33,778 bases of DNA from positions 1 to 33,778 of the forward strand of contig NW_026971833.1 of assembly GCF_026151205.1 (NCBI RefSeq), written 5' to 3'. The position numbers and the translations under genes are program-made. This document shows, piece by piece, positions 20,917 through 30,718 of the stretch. The notes beneath the pieces were generated by a model, which saw only the letters and a program-made list of their open reading frames with translations, had not been told where the DNA came from and did no database searches. How positions within the stretch are numbered: the stretch's first letter is position 1; every line of letters begins with the position of its first letter. This DNA is from Bolinopsis microptera (taxonomy: Eukaryota; Ctenophora; Tentaculata; Lobata; Bolinopsidae).

Positions 20917-21870
20917 TGTCGCACTACGATCCAGGTAGCGACAGTGTCGATCTTGGAGGTTTCGCACTAGGGTTAAACGGGTGATTATTAAGAAACTGTT
21001 TACACCATTGAAATATTCAAAACCCCTAAAAGAAATCAAGTCATCCTAAAATGGTGATCAGTACAGATCAAGACAGCTAGAGTGAAAATTTGTTTCTCCA
21101 AGCAACTCTATCATCGGCTAATATCTTAAGCTTATTAAGATCATTCAAACATCAAAGAGTTGACGGATGTTACTCGTCTAAATTTCTTCGAAGTAGCGCG
21201 CGCCGGGCCAGACCATTAACAATGGTCAAATCAAAGAGTTAAGTTTTAAACCTCTACGGGTCAAATCATTCACAATAATCTTGAACAAATTCTTACGATG
21301 TGCACCGACGCGCCCTTTACAGTTTGTTGTGACAGCAAACATTAACGCTAATGCAGCGGGGGAATCATCAGCACTACGCAAGATATGACCTAGGAGCTTC
21401 CACCTTGCTTTAGGGACACGATCTGATAGCTTTACTGAGTTACATCTTAGGTATAAGTTTGCATTGGATATTGTTCCATGAGGCCAATAAATGTTCAGTA
21501 ATGATCAAGGTGTTTTCTATGGCAAATGTCTAGTTTTTCTAGTGACTTTGCAGTAGGACACCAACTACTGCAATTGTACATGATGATTGATACAATTTGG
21601 GCTTCGTATACTGCTAAACGGGTGATACTCGTAAAATATCTGTTCCATATATTTGATATTGGACCGTCCAGGCGTCCAACTCGGCGCGCGTCCTGGTAGG
21701 TTGTAAGCCTACACACTAGGGTACGTGTCGCACTACAGTACGTAAACCATTTGCGCCCGGATAGGAGGTTCACGTACTCTAGTGCGACACGTACCCAAGT
21801 GCGAAACCTCCAAGATCGACACTGTCGCGGTAAAGTCAAAAGTACGCTACCTGGATCCTAGTGCGACACG
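20917..21870. repeat. inverted GTGCGAC-rich repeat pair flanking a LINE fragment
   Basis: The block at 20917-20970 (GTCGCACTACGATCCAGGTA through CTTGGAGGTTTCGCAC) recurs inverted at about 21797-21866, where 18 extra bases interrupt it. Further GTGCGACACGTACCCTAGTG units lie between 21720 and 21910. The pair suggests TIRs or a foldback element into which the LINE piece went. Outer boundaries are unclear. Confidence 0.6.
21078..21690 (-). pseudogene. LINE ORF2 C-terminal fragment
   Basis: On the minus strand the fragment reads SNIWNRYFTSITRLAVYEAQ, MYNCSSWCPTAKSLEKLD, CHRKHL, then after a frameshift WPHGTISNANLYLRCNSVKL, RWKLLGHILRSADDSP, GRVGAHRKNLF and finally LADDRVAWRNKFSL before a stop at about 21078. 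This is the thumb/C-terminal region of a non-LTR retrotransposon RT. The catalytic region is missing. It lies inside the GTGCGAC inverted repeats. Confidence 0.75.
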
Positions 21871-21959
21871 TACCCTAGTGCGACAGAGAATTTTCAAGGC
21901 CGACACTGTCGCACTACTAGGTAGTGCGCCATCGACAGTGAGCCGCGCGTGCCGACTGT

Positions 21960-23090
21960 AGGATGGTTTTTTAGCGCTAATTTCGGCCAGCACAATTTTC
22001 TTCAAACAAATAGATATTAAGTATCCTTTTTACTGGGCCGCGCTCAGCCTGTCATTCCGCCTAACAACATTAAAGCCTGGGGTCCTCAAGTAAGTATCCT
22101 TCCCGACCTCTAATTGCAACAAAAATTGGTAAGCTTACTCATAGACTTACAAGGTGCAAGGAAAGTGTCCGAAAAGTTTAAAGCATATCCAACCATTTAG
22201 TAGGAGCTGTTACGGGGATTTTCTGCTCGATACACCAGAGTCATCAGACATGTCTTAAAAGACGTATTTTTGGCCCCTGAATCGATTAGTGATAGTGGGA
22301 AGTGTTGAAAATGGGGGTAACATGGTTTTATTTGAAAAAAACCGATTTTTGGCCCTAAAAATGGTCATTTTTTGAGGTTTTTCAGGATTATCGATAGGTT
22401 AATTTCAAACAAAAGCTTAGATATTTCGGTTTCTGATACATTTTAATATGCCGCATTAGCTAATATTAAGTTCATAAGCACACATAAGAGTTAACCTGTT
22501 CAAAATTTCAAAAAACCTCCCAAAAAAAATGTTTTTTTGCGCGCTAAATTTTATCGGCTCTTTATACATCCAAAATGAAATATTTTTGCCCACAAAGTGT
22601 TTTAATACTGTTCAATAATACTATTTGATAGTTTTTCAGCGTCAAAACAAGTTTTGAAAGCGGAAGAAAAAAATTATATTTTTCGTGGTGCTGAGCACTT
22701 TGAAAATTTTTGAATAAAATCGAGCGCTACCGTAAAATTTTAGTAACCCTTCCCTGAAACTCATTTAAGTTTTTGTACCGTTAGTGTATTGTCCTTTTCT
22801 GAAGTTCATGCCTTCTCTGGCTTAATTTCATTTAATATTGTTTAATACAGTACAGTAAAGTGTTTTATAATAGTAGAGTGCCATTTCTAATACTTCAATG
22901 TTATATTGTTGAGATACCTTTACTTTGCTGTATACCTTTTGTTAATACAATTTTATCAATTTAGTATTGCATTGCTTATATGACTATTTGGATTTATAAT
23001 TTATCGATTGTGGGTATGAATAAACTTTTGGTTCACAATCAACAATATAATGTCTACTGTGTGGTACCCTTACAAGATTAATTATAGATC
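21960..23090. other. no recognised feature
   Basis: AT-rich non-coding DNA with many poly-A/T runs. A segment around 22150-22250 shows weak inverted similarity to about 30660-30800. Nothing codes. Confidence 0.4.
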
Positions 23091-23095
23091 TTTTG

Positions 23096-23455
23096 ACAGG
23101 AACGCCTTACTTAAACCCCCTCATCCATCACTCATTCCGTGTTACCTGTTGGATGTGGAGGAACCCTACCACAAACTGAAATATTGTAAAGGTACCCTTC
23201 AGTACATAAATAGAGCACTGTAAATAATATAGATTAGTTACTGCTATCTTCTCAATGCAATTTTGAATACATGTCAGGAACACCTGACTTAAACCCCCTC
23301 ATCCATCACTCATTCAGTGTTGCCTGTTGGATATGGAGGAAATCTACACCACAAAGTGGAATATTGTAAAGGCACTCTTCAGTACACATAAAATAGAGCA
23401 CTGTAAATAATATGGATTAGTTGCTGCTATCTTCTTAACATGATTTTGAATTTAT
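23096..23455 (+). repeat. 178-bp tandem repeat, units 1 and 2
   Basis: Two adjacent units begin at about 23096 and 23274 with CAGGAA(C)..CTTACTTAAACCCCC or its variant and share the block CCCCCTCATCCATCACTCAT, a TGTTGGAT..GGAGGAA block and an AGAGCACTGTAAATAATAT block. A third partial unit starts at 24617, after the inserted foldback element. Confidence 0.9.
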
Positions 23456-23488
23456 AAATAGTAGTAGTGTCAGGGGCCTTTTATATAT

Positions 23489-24297
23489 CATACTTACTTG
23501 TACTTGATTAGGTCTCCTCAATCATTCGAGTGGCCTGCACCAATGAACTCCCGTTTGTGACGTATCATCTCCCTCCAAAGTTTGCGGTCACTAGCCATCT
23601 CACTCGCTCCTTCTAGGTCTATGTCAGTGTTTCCTGTAAACGCTGCAGCATCTTCCAGCAAACCCGATCGAGCCATCTTATCCTAAGTATTCTCCTCAAG
23701 CAACGCTGATGGAACACCTCAAAGCGATGTAGCTGCTTTTTGGTTGTGTTCCAAACCTCACTACCATATAACAATATTGTCAAAACCGCTGCCTTATAAA
23801 TCCTGATCTTTGTATAAGACTGGATGTTGCGGTTTTTCCATATATTACTCAGTTGATTGAAGGCTCCGGAAGCTTTCTGAATCCTAGCTGACAGCTCACG
23901 GTCGATAGTACCGTCGCTGGAAATAATTGTACCTAAGTACGTAAAGTCACTAACTTGCTGCACTGGCGTGTCTTCAACAGTGATGTTCACTGTGGCTTCT
24001 TTCGTGTATGGCCGTTGAGAGGTTGCTTTACCAATGACCATAGCCTCAGTCTTTTTACTATTGATTCTAAGACCTCCCTGGGCACCATACATACACAAAA
24101 GGTCAGTTGTTTCTTGAAGACCTTCCTCGCTGTTATCCAGTACAGCCATGTCATCTGCATAATTTGTATCTAACACAGTGATATCATCAACAAGCGGACT
24201 GATAGATCTTTGAAGAACCGCTCCGTGGGACACCACTTTGTTGCTTTCTGTTCTCTCAGCAGCCACATTGAGGCAGACATTAAAAAGTGGGGGACCC
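23489..24297 (-). mobile_element. 5'-truncated LINE inserted in the foldback element
   Basis: A minus-strand non-LTR retrotransposon begins within RT motif B (GPPLFNVCLNVAAERTESN) and ends in AAGTACAAGTAAGTATG at the left. TTATATAT lies at both junctions and is a plausible target-site duplication. The coding part is described separately. Confidence 0.7.
23518..24296 (-). pseudogene. LINE reverse transcriptase C-terminal region (YADD)
   Basis: Seen on the minus strand: NYADDMAVLD (catalytic motif C), GLRINSKKTEAMV, DFTYLGTIISSDG, RIYKAAVLTILLYGSEVW, RFEVFHQRCLRRILRIRW, and a final segment SEMASDRKLWREMIRHKREF before a stop near 23518. The long frame (24266-23619) ends early: after the RIRWLDRV block the sequence jumps to the tail, so a piece is deleted with a frame change. 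The N-terminal endonuclease and RT motif A are absent. Confidence 0.8.
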
Positions 24298-24298
24298 T

Positions 24299-24590
24299 TA
24301 TATATTATATTTGAGTATAATACATTTTACCTTATAATTAACCATCACTCCCGTCTAGGAAGTACTATGTATTTGTGTATGTAATTGAGATTGTATCAGC
24401 GCCTTTCATTCTGCTCAACGCGTTTCATTCTACTCTAAACAAGCTTGACATATATGAGAATGAAACGCGTTGAGTAGAATGAAAGGCGCTGATACGATCT
24501 CAATTACATACACAAATACATAGTACTTCCTAGACGGGAGTGATGGTTAATTATAAGGTAAAATGTATTATACTCAAATATAATATATAA
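24299..24590. repeat. 133-bp inverted repeat (hairpin arms)
   Basis: The two arms differ at about two positions, for example GATTGTATC against GATCGTATC, and enclose 25 nt. This is the hairpin core of the foldback element. Confidence 0.9.
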
Positions 24591-24616
24591 AAGGCCCCTG
24601 ACATCAGAGTAAATGT

Positions 24617-24655
24617 CAGGAATGCCTGACTTAAACCCCCTCATCCATCACTAAT
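24617..24655 (+). repeat. 178-bp tandem repeat, partial unit 3
   Basis: It begins CAGGAATGCCTGACTTAAAC and includes CCCCCTCATCCATCACT, then diverges. It is separated from unit 2 by the foldback element. Confidence 0.8.
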
Positions 24656-24659
24656 TTCG

Positions 24660-25390
24660 AATAAATGTATAGATGCTGCACATTGAATTCATGAAGATAT
24701 CATTCGTTTTGAGCAATCATTCCCTTAGCTCCCCGTTCTTTGATTGTTTCAAAGAAGTAGTCAAACTACAATATGTATTTAATTGTTTAGTTACATCTAT
24801 TGCTTGTTATTTAAGCCATTTCATCTCTAGTAGATTCAAATAATTTCTGTAATTCTGAATTATGTTGCTGAACAAACTTGACAATCACCATTAGAAAGAA
24901 GGTGACATGTTTATGGACCCAGAACTAGCTAAGACAGTTCTCTGTGTACATTCGGATCACTTCAAGAATCTTCTTAATGAAAGAAGCTTGTGTGGTTTGT
25001 TTAAAAGACTTCGATCCGCTCACAGCCATGCAGATTAAGACGAATTTAGATCGACATTATTTTGATAACAATGAAAACTCAAATGGTTTGATTTTTAGCT
25101 AAATTACCATAATTATTATAATTAATTAAATACAGGCTGACAATGTTTAATTTCACAAACTGTATCTGAATAATGTAATTTTAACTGAATCTTAAGTTGT
25201 TCAAACAGCTTTGTTAGATGATGTTATCGATGCTGTATAAGTTGAAACCTTTTGATGATGAGAGGTACATGAACAAACCTACACTAAACAATACTACATT
25301 CCAGCTTGGAACGAAATGAGTGGAGTTGAACGACGCCCTGTTTATCGAAACTACATCAATCAACTTTTCAACTATGCAGGTTATTAATGA
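24660..25390. other. no recognised feature
   Basis: AT-rich DNA without convincing open frames, repeats or splice-linked exons. Confidence 0.4.
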
Positions 25391-25394
25391 AATA

Positions 25395-25770
25395 GGTACT
25401 ACTATTTTTTCGGAACTAAGTCCGATCTACGCCAGATAACCCCCTCCATATATCCCTGTCCCGCATCAGGGTTCACAGTTCCTCTTTTGAGTTTGTCCCA
25501 ATTTCCTTCAGTAACATAGACAAGTAGCTTTGTCTTGGTCGGCCTTGCTGTGCTCTACCATGCATAGGTTTCCATAAGACTAAATCACTGGCAAGTAGCT
25601 CAGGATGTCTGATGCAGTGTCCCGCCATTTTTAGTCTCCTGCTTCGTAACTTGTTTGACAGCCTTGGTAGACTACCATACAAAGTTATATTGCTGACCTT
25701 GTCCTTCCATGAGATACCCAGCACCATACGTAGCATCTTTGTGTAATATGTGTATGTCCCGTCCAATACA
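25395..25770 (-). pseudogene. LINE ORF2 C-terminal fragment
   Basis: The minus-strand frame 25766-25473 reads YYTKMLRMVLGISWKDKVSN, RRLKMAGHCIRHPELLASDL, VLWKPMHGRAQQGRPRQSYL and SMLLKEIG, the usual C-terminal tail of animal endonuclease/RT LINEs. A frameshift then leads to a final RDRDIW block. It is the same region as in the LINE at 15.2-15.7 kb but a different family. Confidence 0.75.
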
Positions 25771-25845
25771 AATGAAATAAATTATTTTTATCCCGCTTAT
25801 ATCAACAATCAAAATTAAAAACTTATGGATGTATATCACTCATTA

Positions 25846-26857
25846 TTATGTATCACTCTCTAACATCTTGTCCTCACTACAAATATTACCACTTCTGATA
25901 TAATAATGTTTTTTTGTGTCTTCTTTGGCTCAGGCATGGCTCCAGCTCAAAAACTTTGGGTGGGTGCAGCTTGGCGCACGGCGGGGGGGGGGGGGGGGGG
26001 GGGGGTGAAGCCCCCTGGAAAATTTTGGAATTTTACTCTCCTAAACGTATTTTAATATCTCCAAAACAGTCTCAATTGATAACAGAAGTCAATTGACCCT
26101 TAGTTTATACAAAATTTGACAATTTTTGTGTGAACATTTTCAAATCGTTTGGGTGGGTGCAACATCCTTTGGGTGGGTGCGCAGTGCGCACCCACCCGAA
26201 CCTACACGGTGGAGCCATGCCTGCTTTGGCTATCTGTTTCATTTCCAAGACCAACCGCTGATGGATAGCTCGATCTTCAGGTGATCGATCTGGAGAGATG
26301 AAAACAGTCTTATGATCTTCACACAGTCTCAGCTTTTTGGCATTTACTAATATCTCATGAACGGTAAGTTAGAATTACCTAGCGAAACTTTGACTGGTCT
26401 CGTCTTGTTGGCTGATTTTCTCCCAACCCAGATAGCTTCAAAACGTGGTTTTTCTTCAATCTGCTGAAAAATCACGGTAACTTTATTGCACAGTTCCTCT
26501 TCATCAGTCTCCTTCAAACCAAAGATGAGCACATTCCTACTGCGATCCTCTTCCGATACAGCATTCTGTACAATTCTGTACAACCTTTTTTAAACTCTCT
26601 TCTGCAAGCACAGGTGCATTTTTAGTCACAGCTTGACTGTATGAGTTCATCTCAGCTTGGACAGTGTCTTGAACGGCGGTCTTGACGTTAGAGTGCACGG
26701 ATTCCAACTGCTTCGATTTAGTTTCCAGAAGTTCAGCATGCAGCTTGATAACAGTACTTTGCGATCGGATAAGATCGCTCTTCAACTCCTCCATATCTTT
26801 CTTGTTATCCAGAAACGTACTTACATGATTATCGGTAGTCTGATACGCAGAATACAA
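25846..26857 (-). pseudogene. LINE ORF1 relic, interrupted by a hAT-type MITE
   Basis: Minus-strand pieces show an N-terminal coiled coil (KKDMEELKSDLIRSQSTVIK, ETKSKQLESV), then EEDRSRNVLIFGLKETDEEE, RFEAIWVGRKSANKTRPVKV, LRLCEDHKTVFISPDRSPED and RAIHQRLVLEM. This is the order seen in ORF1 proteins of several animal LINEs. Frameshifts occur near 26560 and 26350. A MITE (25931-26223) splits the C-terminal part; joining the flanks at its 8-bp TSD gives continuous sense through KKHYYIRSGN to a stop at 25846-25848, which supports both calls. ORF1 proteins bind RNA as chaperones. Confidence 0.7.
25931..26223. mobile_element. hAT-type MITE, 293 bp, 8-bp TSD
   Basis: Perfect 14-bp terminal inverted repeats, CAGGCATGGCTCCA and its complement, are flanked by CTTTGGCT on both sides (25923-25930 and 26224-26231). 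CAG..CTG ends with an 8-bp TSD are the hAT signature. The interior has a 23-G run (25983-26005) and repeated GGGTGGGTGC motifs, one of them part of a short palindrome (GGGTGGGTGCGCAGTGCGCA). No coding capacity. Confidence 0.92.
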
Positions 26858-27202
26858 ATTACAAATGTTTTACTGAAACTGACTTCACTGGCTTTTTGAA
26901 CGTTTCAACTGAAAACTCAGATTTATTGTCACTGGTTCGTAGCTTTCGCGAGTTCAGTGATCCAACCGGCAGTTGTAATGTAGCGATAAAATAGAGATAA
27001 GAGCTAGATTATCAACACGTAACAAAAACTGTAAAACTGTATCATAATATTATTATGCTTTTAACATCATCTGTTGTGATATACATGACAAAGGGTTGGA
27101 AATGTACAGTAACCTTACTATATTGCAATTACACAATATTATGTGAACGACCCCTAACCCCTTATCTAAGGCTCTATAAGTATTGAATAATGATAACTGC
27201 AG

Positions 27203-27349
27203 GGTTTCAAAATGTACAAGGCATCATATCAAAGACTGCATATAATGCCCGAAAGAAGGACAAATCCAATTTGGCTCTCTGGATGTATTGAAAGCTCTCA
27301 ACCTTCCAGAAAAGGACTGTTCAAAGGAACACTTAAATCCCTCCGACAG
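27203..27349 (+). other. possible isolated exon or coding relic
   Basis: A stretch bounded by acceptor-like CTGCAG (ends 27202) and donor-like CAG/GTAATT (27350) reads sensibly in more than one frame, for example SKTAYNARKKDKSN upstream and SLDVLKALNLPEKDCSKEHL downstream. A small indel in an old coding sequence could explain that. I cannot identify it or link it to neighbours. Confidence 0.2.
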
Positions 27350-27633
27350 GTAATTATTATAAATAATAATTTAGTTTACACTTCATTATGTCAAATCACC
27401 TACTATAATGAAGAAAATTGTTGTGTTAACCAAGTTTAATGTGACTCAATTTTGGTGGAACTTTAGAATTTGGACATTATATCTATCATGTTCATCTTAA
27501 ATCTCATATTATATACTCAATATTCAATTAAACAGACAAAGATAACCTCTCTAGGCCCTCTGGTGGTGACGTATAAGTGCTTTCTCAGTACTTTCTCTCG
27601 CTTTTGGACAAATCCAGTGAGTTAACTTTTTAT

Positions 27634-27976
27634 CAGTGGTCGACCGGGGGCAGGATTCTGACCGGGGCCGGGGAGCCCCAATATAGCCGGGGCTGGGGCT
27701 GACGGGGGGCATACAACGGTCATTAATGTCAGTATTATAGAATTTTGCTGAAATATGCATATACATTAATGCACATTAATGCCCATTTATGCCCATTTAT
27801 GCCCATTAATGCACATTAATGACCGTTGTATCCCCCCCGGGCTGACCACTGAGAATTGGCCGGGGTTAAATTTATTGGCCGGGGCCGGTGTTTACCCCCG
27901 GCGAATTGCCAATTTTTGGCCGGGGCCGGGAAGGGCTGGGGGTTGTGATTTTGGCCGGGGCACCGGGCGACCACTG
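27634..27976. mobile_element. hAT-type MITE, 343 bp, 8-bp TSD, with nested element
   Basis: The termini CAGTGGTCG and CGACCACTG are flanked by CTTTTTAT on both sides (27626-27633 and 27977-27984). The interior is rich in GGCCGGGG motifs, far more GC-rich than its surroundings. A second element (27704-27838) with its own TSD is inserted in it. Confidence 0.9.
27704..27838. mobile_element. nested 135-bp TIR element, TSD GGGCTGAC
   Basis: Its ends GGGGGGCATACAACGGTCAT and the matching complement ending at about 27838 form TIRs of about 25 bp. The 8-bp sequence GGGCTGAC lies on both sides (27696-27703 and 27839-27846). The centre is a short tandem repeat of ATGCCCATTT-type units. No coding capacity. 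Confidence 0.85.
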
Positions 27977-28322
27977 CTTTTTATGTCACGATTTTTAAAA
28001 CTTTATTCATAAGTTTATGAAACATCAAAACTTTGCATGCTCTGCATTATGTAAAGTCAGTCATGCACTAGAGCACAGTTCACATATAACCTAATCCAGC
28101 CTAGGGGAGGGGGTTTGAAAGTCGCTTGTGCTAGAGTGATTTATACTCAATAGCTATGTGAAAAGTGGCTCAAGGAGGGGAGACCGACGTAAACAATTTT
28201 GAATTGGTAGAAGTTAAGTTTAGGCTTTAATAAAAAACTATTTAAAGAATATCATTCTTTTACCACAGACATAAGACTTTGCCGTAGGGTATACAAAAAT
28301 GTGATCATTCATCAATTTTCAG

Positions 28323-28507
28323 AGTGCTGTATCTGTACCCGAATAGAAATAAAGGATTTTAATGAAACAGTTTTCTTCCGCTCTGAAAGTGAACGAATGA
28401 CAAAACAGTCTAGAGAATTCCTCGCCCTGCTGCAGAAGATCAATCCTGGGTTGTGCTCACCAAAGCAAACCTCTTTTTTGTGTATTCAGTGTCTTAACTT
28501 TTTTTTT
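28323..28507 (+). pseudogene. Cys-rich coding relic (CxxC..CxxC)
   Basis: After an acceptor-like TTTTCAG, the + strand reads CCICTRIEIKDFNET, FRSESERMTKQSREFLALLQ, NPGLCSPKQ and LCIQC. The two CxxC pairs about 45 residues apart recall zinc-binding modules such as the ZAD type. The frame then enters low-complexity Phe-rich sequence. No start codon context or linked exon supports an intact gene. Low-confidence relic or exon. Confidence 0.3.
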
Positions 28508-28599
28508 ATCTCACACTTATTTTACTTCGGAGTATTCCAACAGCCACATTGTTACACAAGTGTAACTAGCCAATTACAGGAAGCCGAAGGATTTAATTA

Positions 28600-28860
28600 G
28601 GCCAGTGACGGTTAAGGTAGTGTGTACCATACTTTCTTTGCCCAAGACTTCGCTGCAATGGACAGCTTCTCATTTAACCCTCACACACGATTTCTCGAAT
28701 ATTCGGCTGAGTATACCGGGGGGCTGCATAGACCACTCAGGATCTTTAGCTGAATGTCGACGACACTCACCCCACGACTAGGCAGGCAGTGGGTTTCGAA
28801 CTCGCAATCTCACGATTACAAATCCGATGATTAACCAACTACGCTACCTGACCTATGTAA
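28600..28860 (-). mobile_element. tRNA-derived SINE
   Basis: On the minus strand the 5' head at about 28783-28853 resembles a tRNA. It has an A box TAGCGTAGTTGG (28835-28846), which fits TRGYNNARNNGG, and a B box GTTCGAAAC within GAGTTCGAAACCC (about 28792-28803), at tRNA-like spacing. About 180 bp of unrelated body follow toward 28600. The acceptor stem pairs poorly, which favours a SINE over a working tRNA. Both Pol III promoter boxes are intact. Confidence 0.75.
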
Positions 28861-29249
28861 AAGACAACTATAACAGGGTGAGTGGTTTCCTCCTGTTTTA
28901 CTAACATTTAAAAACATTATTATTCAAAGTTAAATAGACAGCGAGTAGTAATTTTTAATCCATTTCTATCGGATTTGCAAACTTTTAAAATGATATAACA
29001 CTTGTACGATCTCAAACTTATGTGATATGATACTGTTGATATAAATGTGGGAAGTAATAAAGTATTTGCAGGTGTACAGTGCTGTTTCTGAAATTGACGA
29101 ATCCTCTTGTGATGAAGATTGAAGAAGCTATTGCCATCCAAGTGGAAAAAGTCCCGCCTTTGTCACCCTCGGCCTCCTCGAATAGAACTAAGAAAATGTG
29201 GAGACTTTCTTCATTTAGTTCCCAATCAAGTGGACCAGATGTTGATTTG

Positions 29250-29900
29250 TTTGAAATGGACTGAGACTTGTGTTTCATATGCCAGGTTGAACAGGTTTGT
29301 GTGAAACTTTTGCTCGCAAATATAATTATTATACATATATTATCTCGATTTAATTTTAAGAGTATGAGAGGTTATTCTTCTTTAACAATACGAATTTCCC
29401 TAGACGTTAGAAACGAAAAAGGATAGTCTGATTCAAGGAAAAGATAAAAGTTTCTTCGTCGATTTCGCAACATACTATCTGTGGACATCTACAGAAATCG
29501 TCAGGATCTGTGCAACATCGATGTTAATCCTGATTCGCACATGAACAAGTGCCCTGTTCTTAACCCTGAGAGTCTCGGAAAATATCTCTATAGCAAGCTA
29601 GGTAGATATCACAAAACGTGTCGTTTGAGGTACAGCAACTCGAGGGTGAAACAATTGAAGGGTAAATTATCTGGAGCTGTAAGTTTAAAACCTGTCTCTA
29701 AAAACCTGTTTTAAAATGGAAAGACACGTGTCCACGCACGACAACACCAATGCTGCATTAATGAGTGCAGGTATTGACGCTGTACAGACCTTTTAACTGG
29801 AGCAGGAGAATGTTTTACCAGAACTGTACCTCGTGTCTGACCTGAAGCTTAAGTACAATGAATATGTGACATCTAATTTATCTGAGAACGCTGCAAACTC
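29250..29900 (+). pseudogene. decayed Cys/His-motif coding relic
   Basis: Pieces in different + frames line up in order: DLCFICQVEQ near 29265, LETKKDSLIQ near 29405, LGRYHKTCRLRYSNSRVKQL at about 29600-29660, then ERHVSTHDNTNAALMSAGID near 29720-29780. The CxxC then YHKxCRLxxxxxRV order recalls a multicopy family of hypothetical proteins in cnidarian genomes that I know only from memory. Multiple stops and shifts show it is not functional. Confidence 0.35.
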
Positions 29901-30428
29901 CAGCAATGTTTAATCTGATCACATCAGTTTTCAGAAAGACAATGTCGGTAAGACGAGTTTGTATCTAATCTTGCCGCAACAATAGATTCGGATAGAGATG
30001 ATAACACTTTAACAAAGACAGCACTCATAACGGAGATTAGAAAAGAAATCTTTCAATGTAGAAACGAATTCTATCAGCTATCGTTCCGTAAGACGATTTA
30101 TCTTCAAAAACATGTTCGATTTACCGATCGGTGGCATCTGTAGAAATATAGTGTTTATGTGGATTAATCTGTTAAAGCAGGGCTATTGTATCATTTTAAC
30201 ATTAACTTTGCATAGTGATGATACGTTTATTGTGTCTCTTGTGATTATCTATTTTCTACAGCGTTACGGTACCACGAGGTTTCTGGCGCAGTGACGCGCT
30301 TTTGAGCAAATATCGTGCTAGATACGTCACGCGCCGCAACCGAATCAGATTTAAGTGCACTTTTTTCATTGTAAACACTACATACGACGCGCAACACGTT
30401 CTACGTGGTCGAAATTTTCGAGGTCTCT

Positions 30429-30718
30429 AACACCGGAATGGAGCAATATTTAGACGATCTGACACTTTCTGGGGCTTAAGCAACCTAAGAGAAATTAGGG
30501 GAACAACTCAGAAAAAATTTCTAGTCGATATTCCGGTGTCTGTAGATGTCCGAAGTTTTGGCAGTAAAGTGCTCACAACACAGCTTCTGAGGGCTCTAGA
30601 AGGTTCCCGATACCGTCAGAGTGTTCAGTACACTCCATTCTATCATATAAGAACCCTAAAAGAAGTCCCAGGGCTCGAGCAAAAAAGCGTGATATTTGCC
30701 CGTAACAGCCTCTACTAA
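30429..30718 (+). other. open frame without start codon, unknown
   Basis: A 96-codon + frame to TAA at 30716-30718 has balanced composition (DTFWGLSNLREIRGTT, KKFLVDIPVSVDVRSFGSKV, LRALEGSRYRQSVQYTPFYH) but no ATG at its start. It may be a coding relic or chance. The surrounding DNA (30290-31230) is locally CpG-richer. Confidence 0.2.

Larger units (their letters stand above)
23471..24600. mobile_element. foldback element with CAGGGGCC termini, split by a LINE
   Basis: The left end CAGGGGCCTTTTATATAT at 23471 mirrors the right end ATATAAAAGGCCCCTG at 24600. The right arm (24457-24590) pairs with a left arm (24299-24431) almost perfectly over about 133 bp, with a 25-nt loop. The left arm is separated from the left terminus by the LINE at about 23489-24297, flanked by TTATATAT on both sides. 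CAGGGGCC resembles hAT termini, but I see no matching 8-bp TSD at the outer ends. Removing the LINE gives one long hairpin of about 330 nt. Confidence 0.75.

Noticed and set aside
20734-21039. 101-codon minus-strand frame
   Set aside because: It crosses the GTGCGAC inverted repeat and LINE 3' flank and matches nothing.
21691-21839. N-terminal part of the 114-codon LINE frame
   Set aside because: The RT similarity starts near SNIWNRY; the upstream part is repeat sequence read in frame by chance.
28783-28853. Functional tRNA gene
   Set aside because: A and B boxes are intact, but acceptor-stem pairing is poor and a SINE-like body follows.
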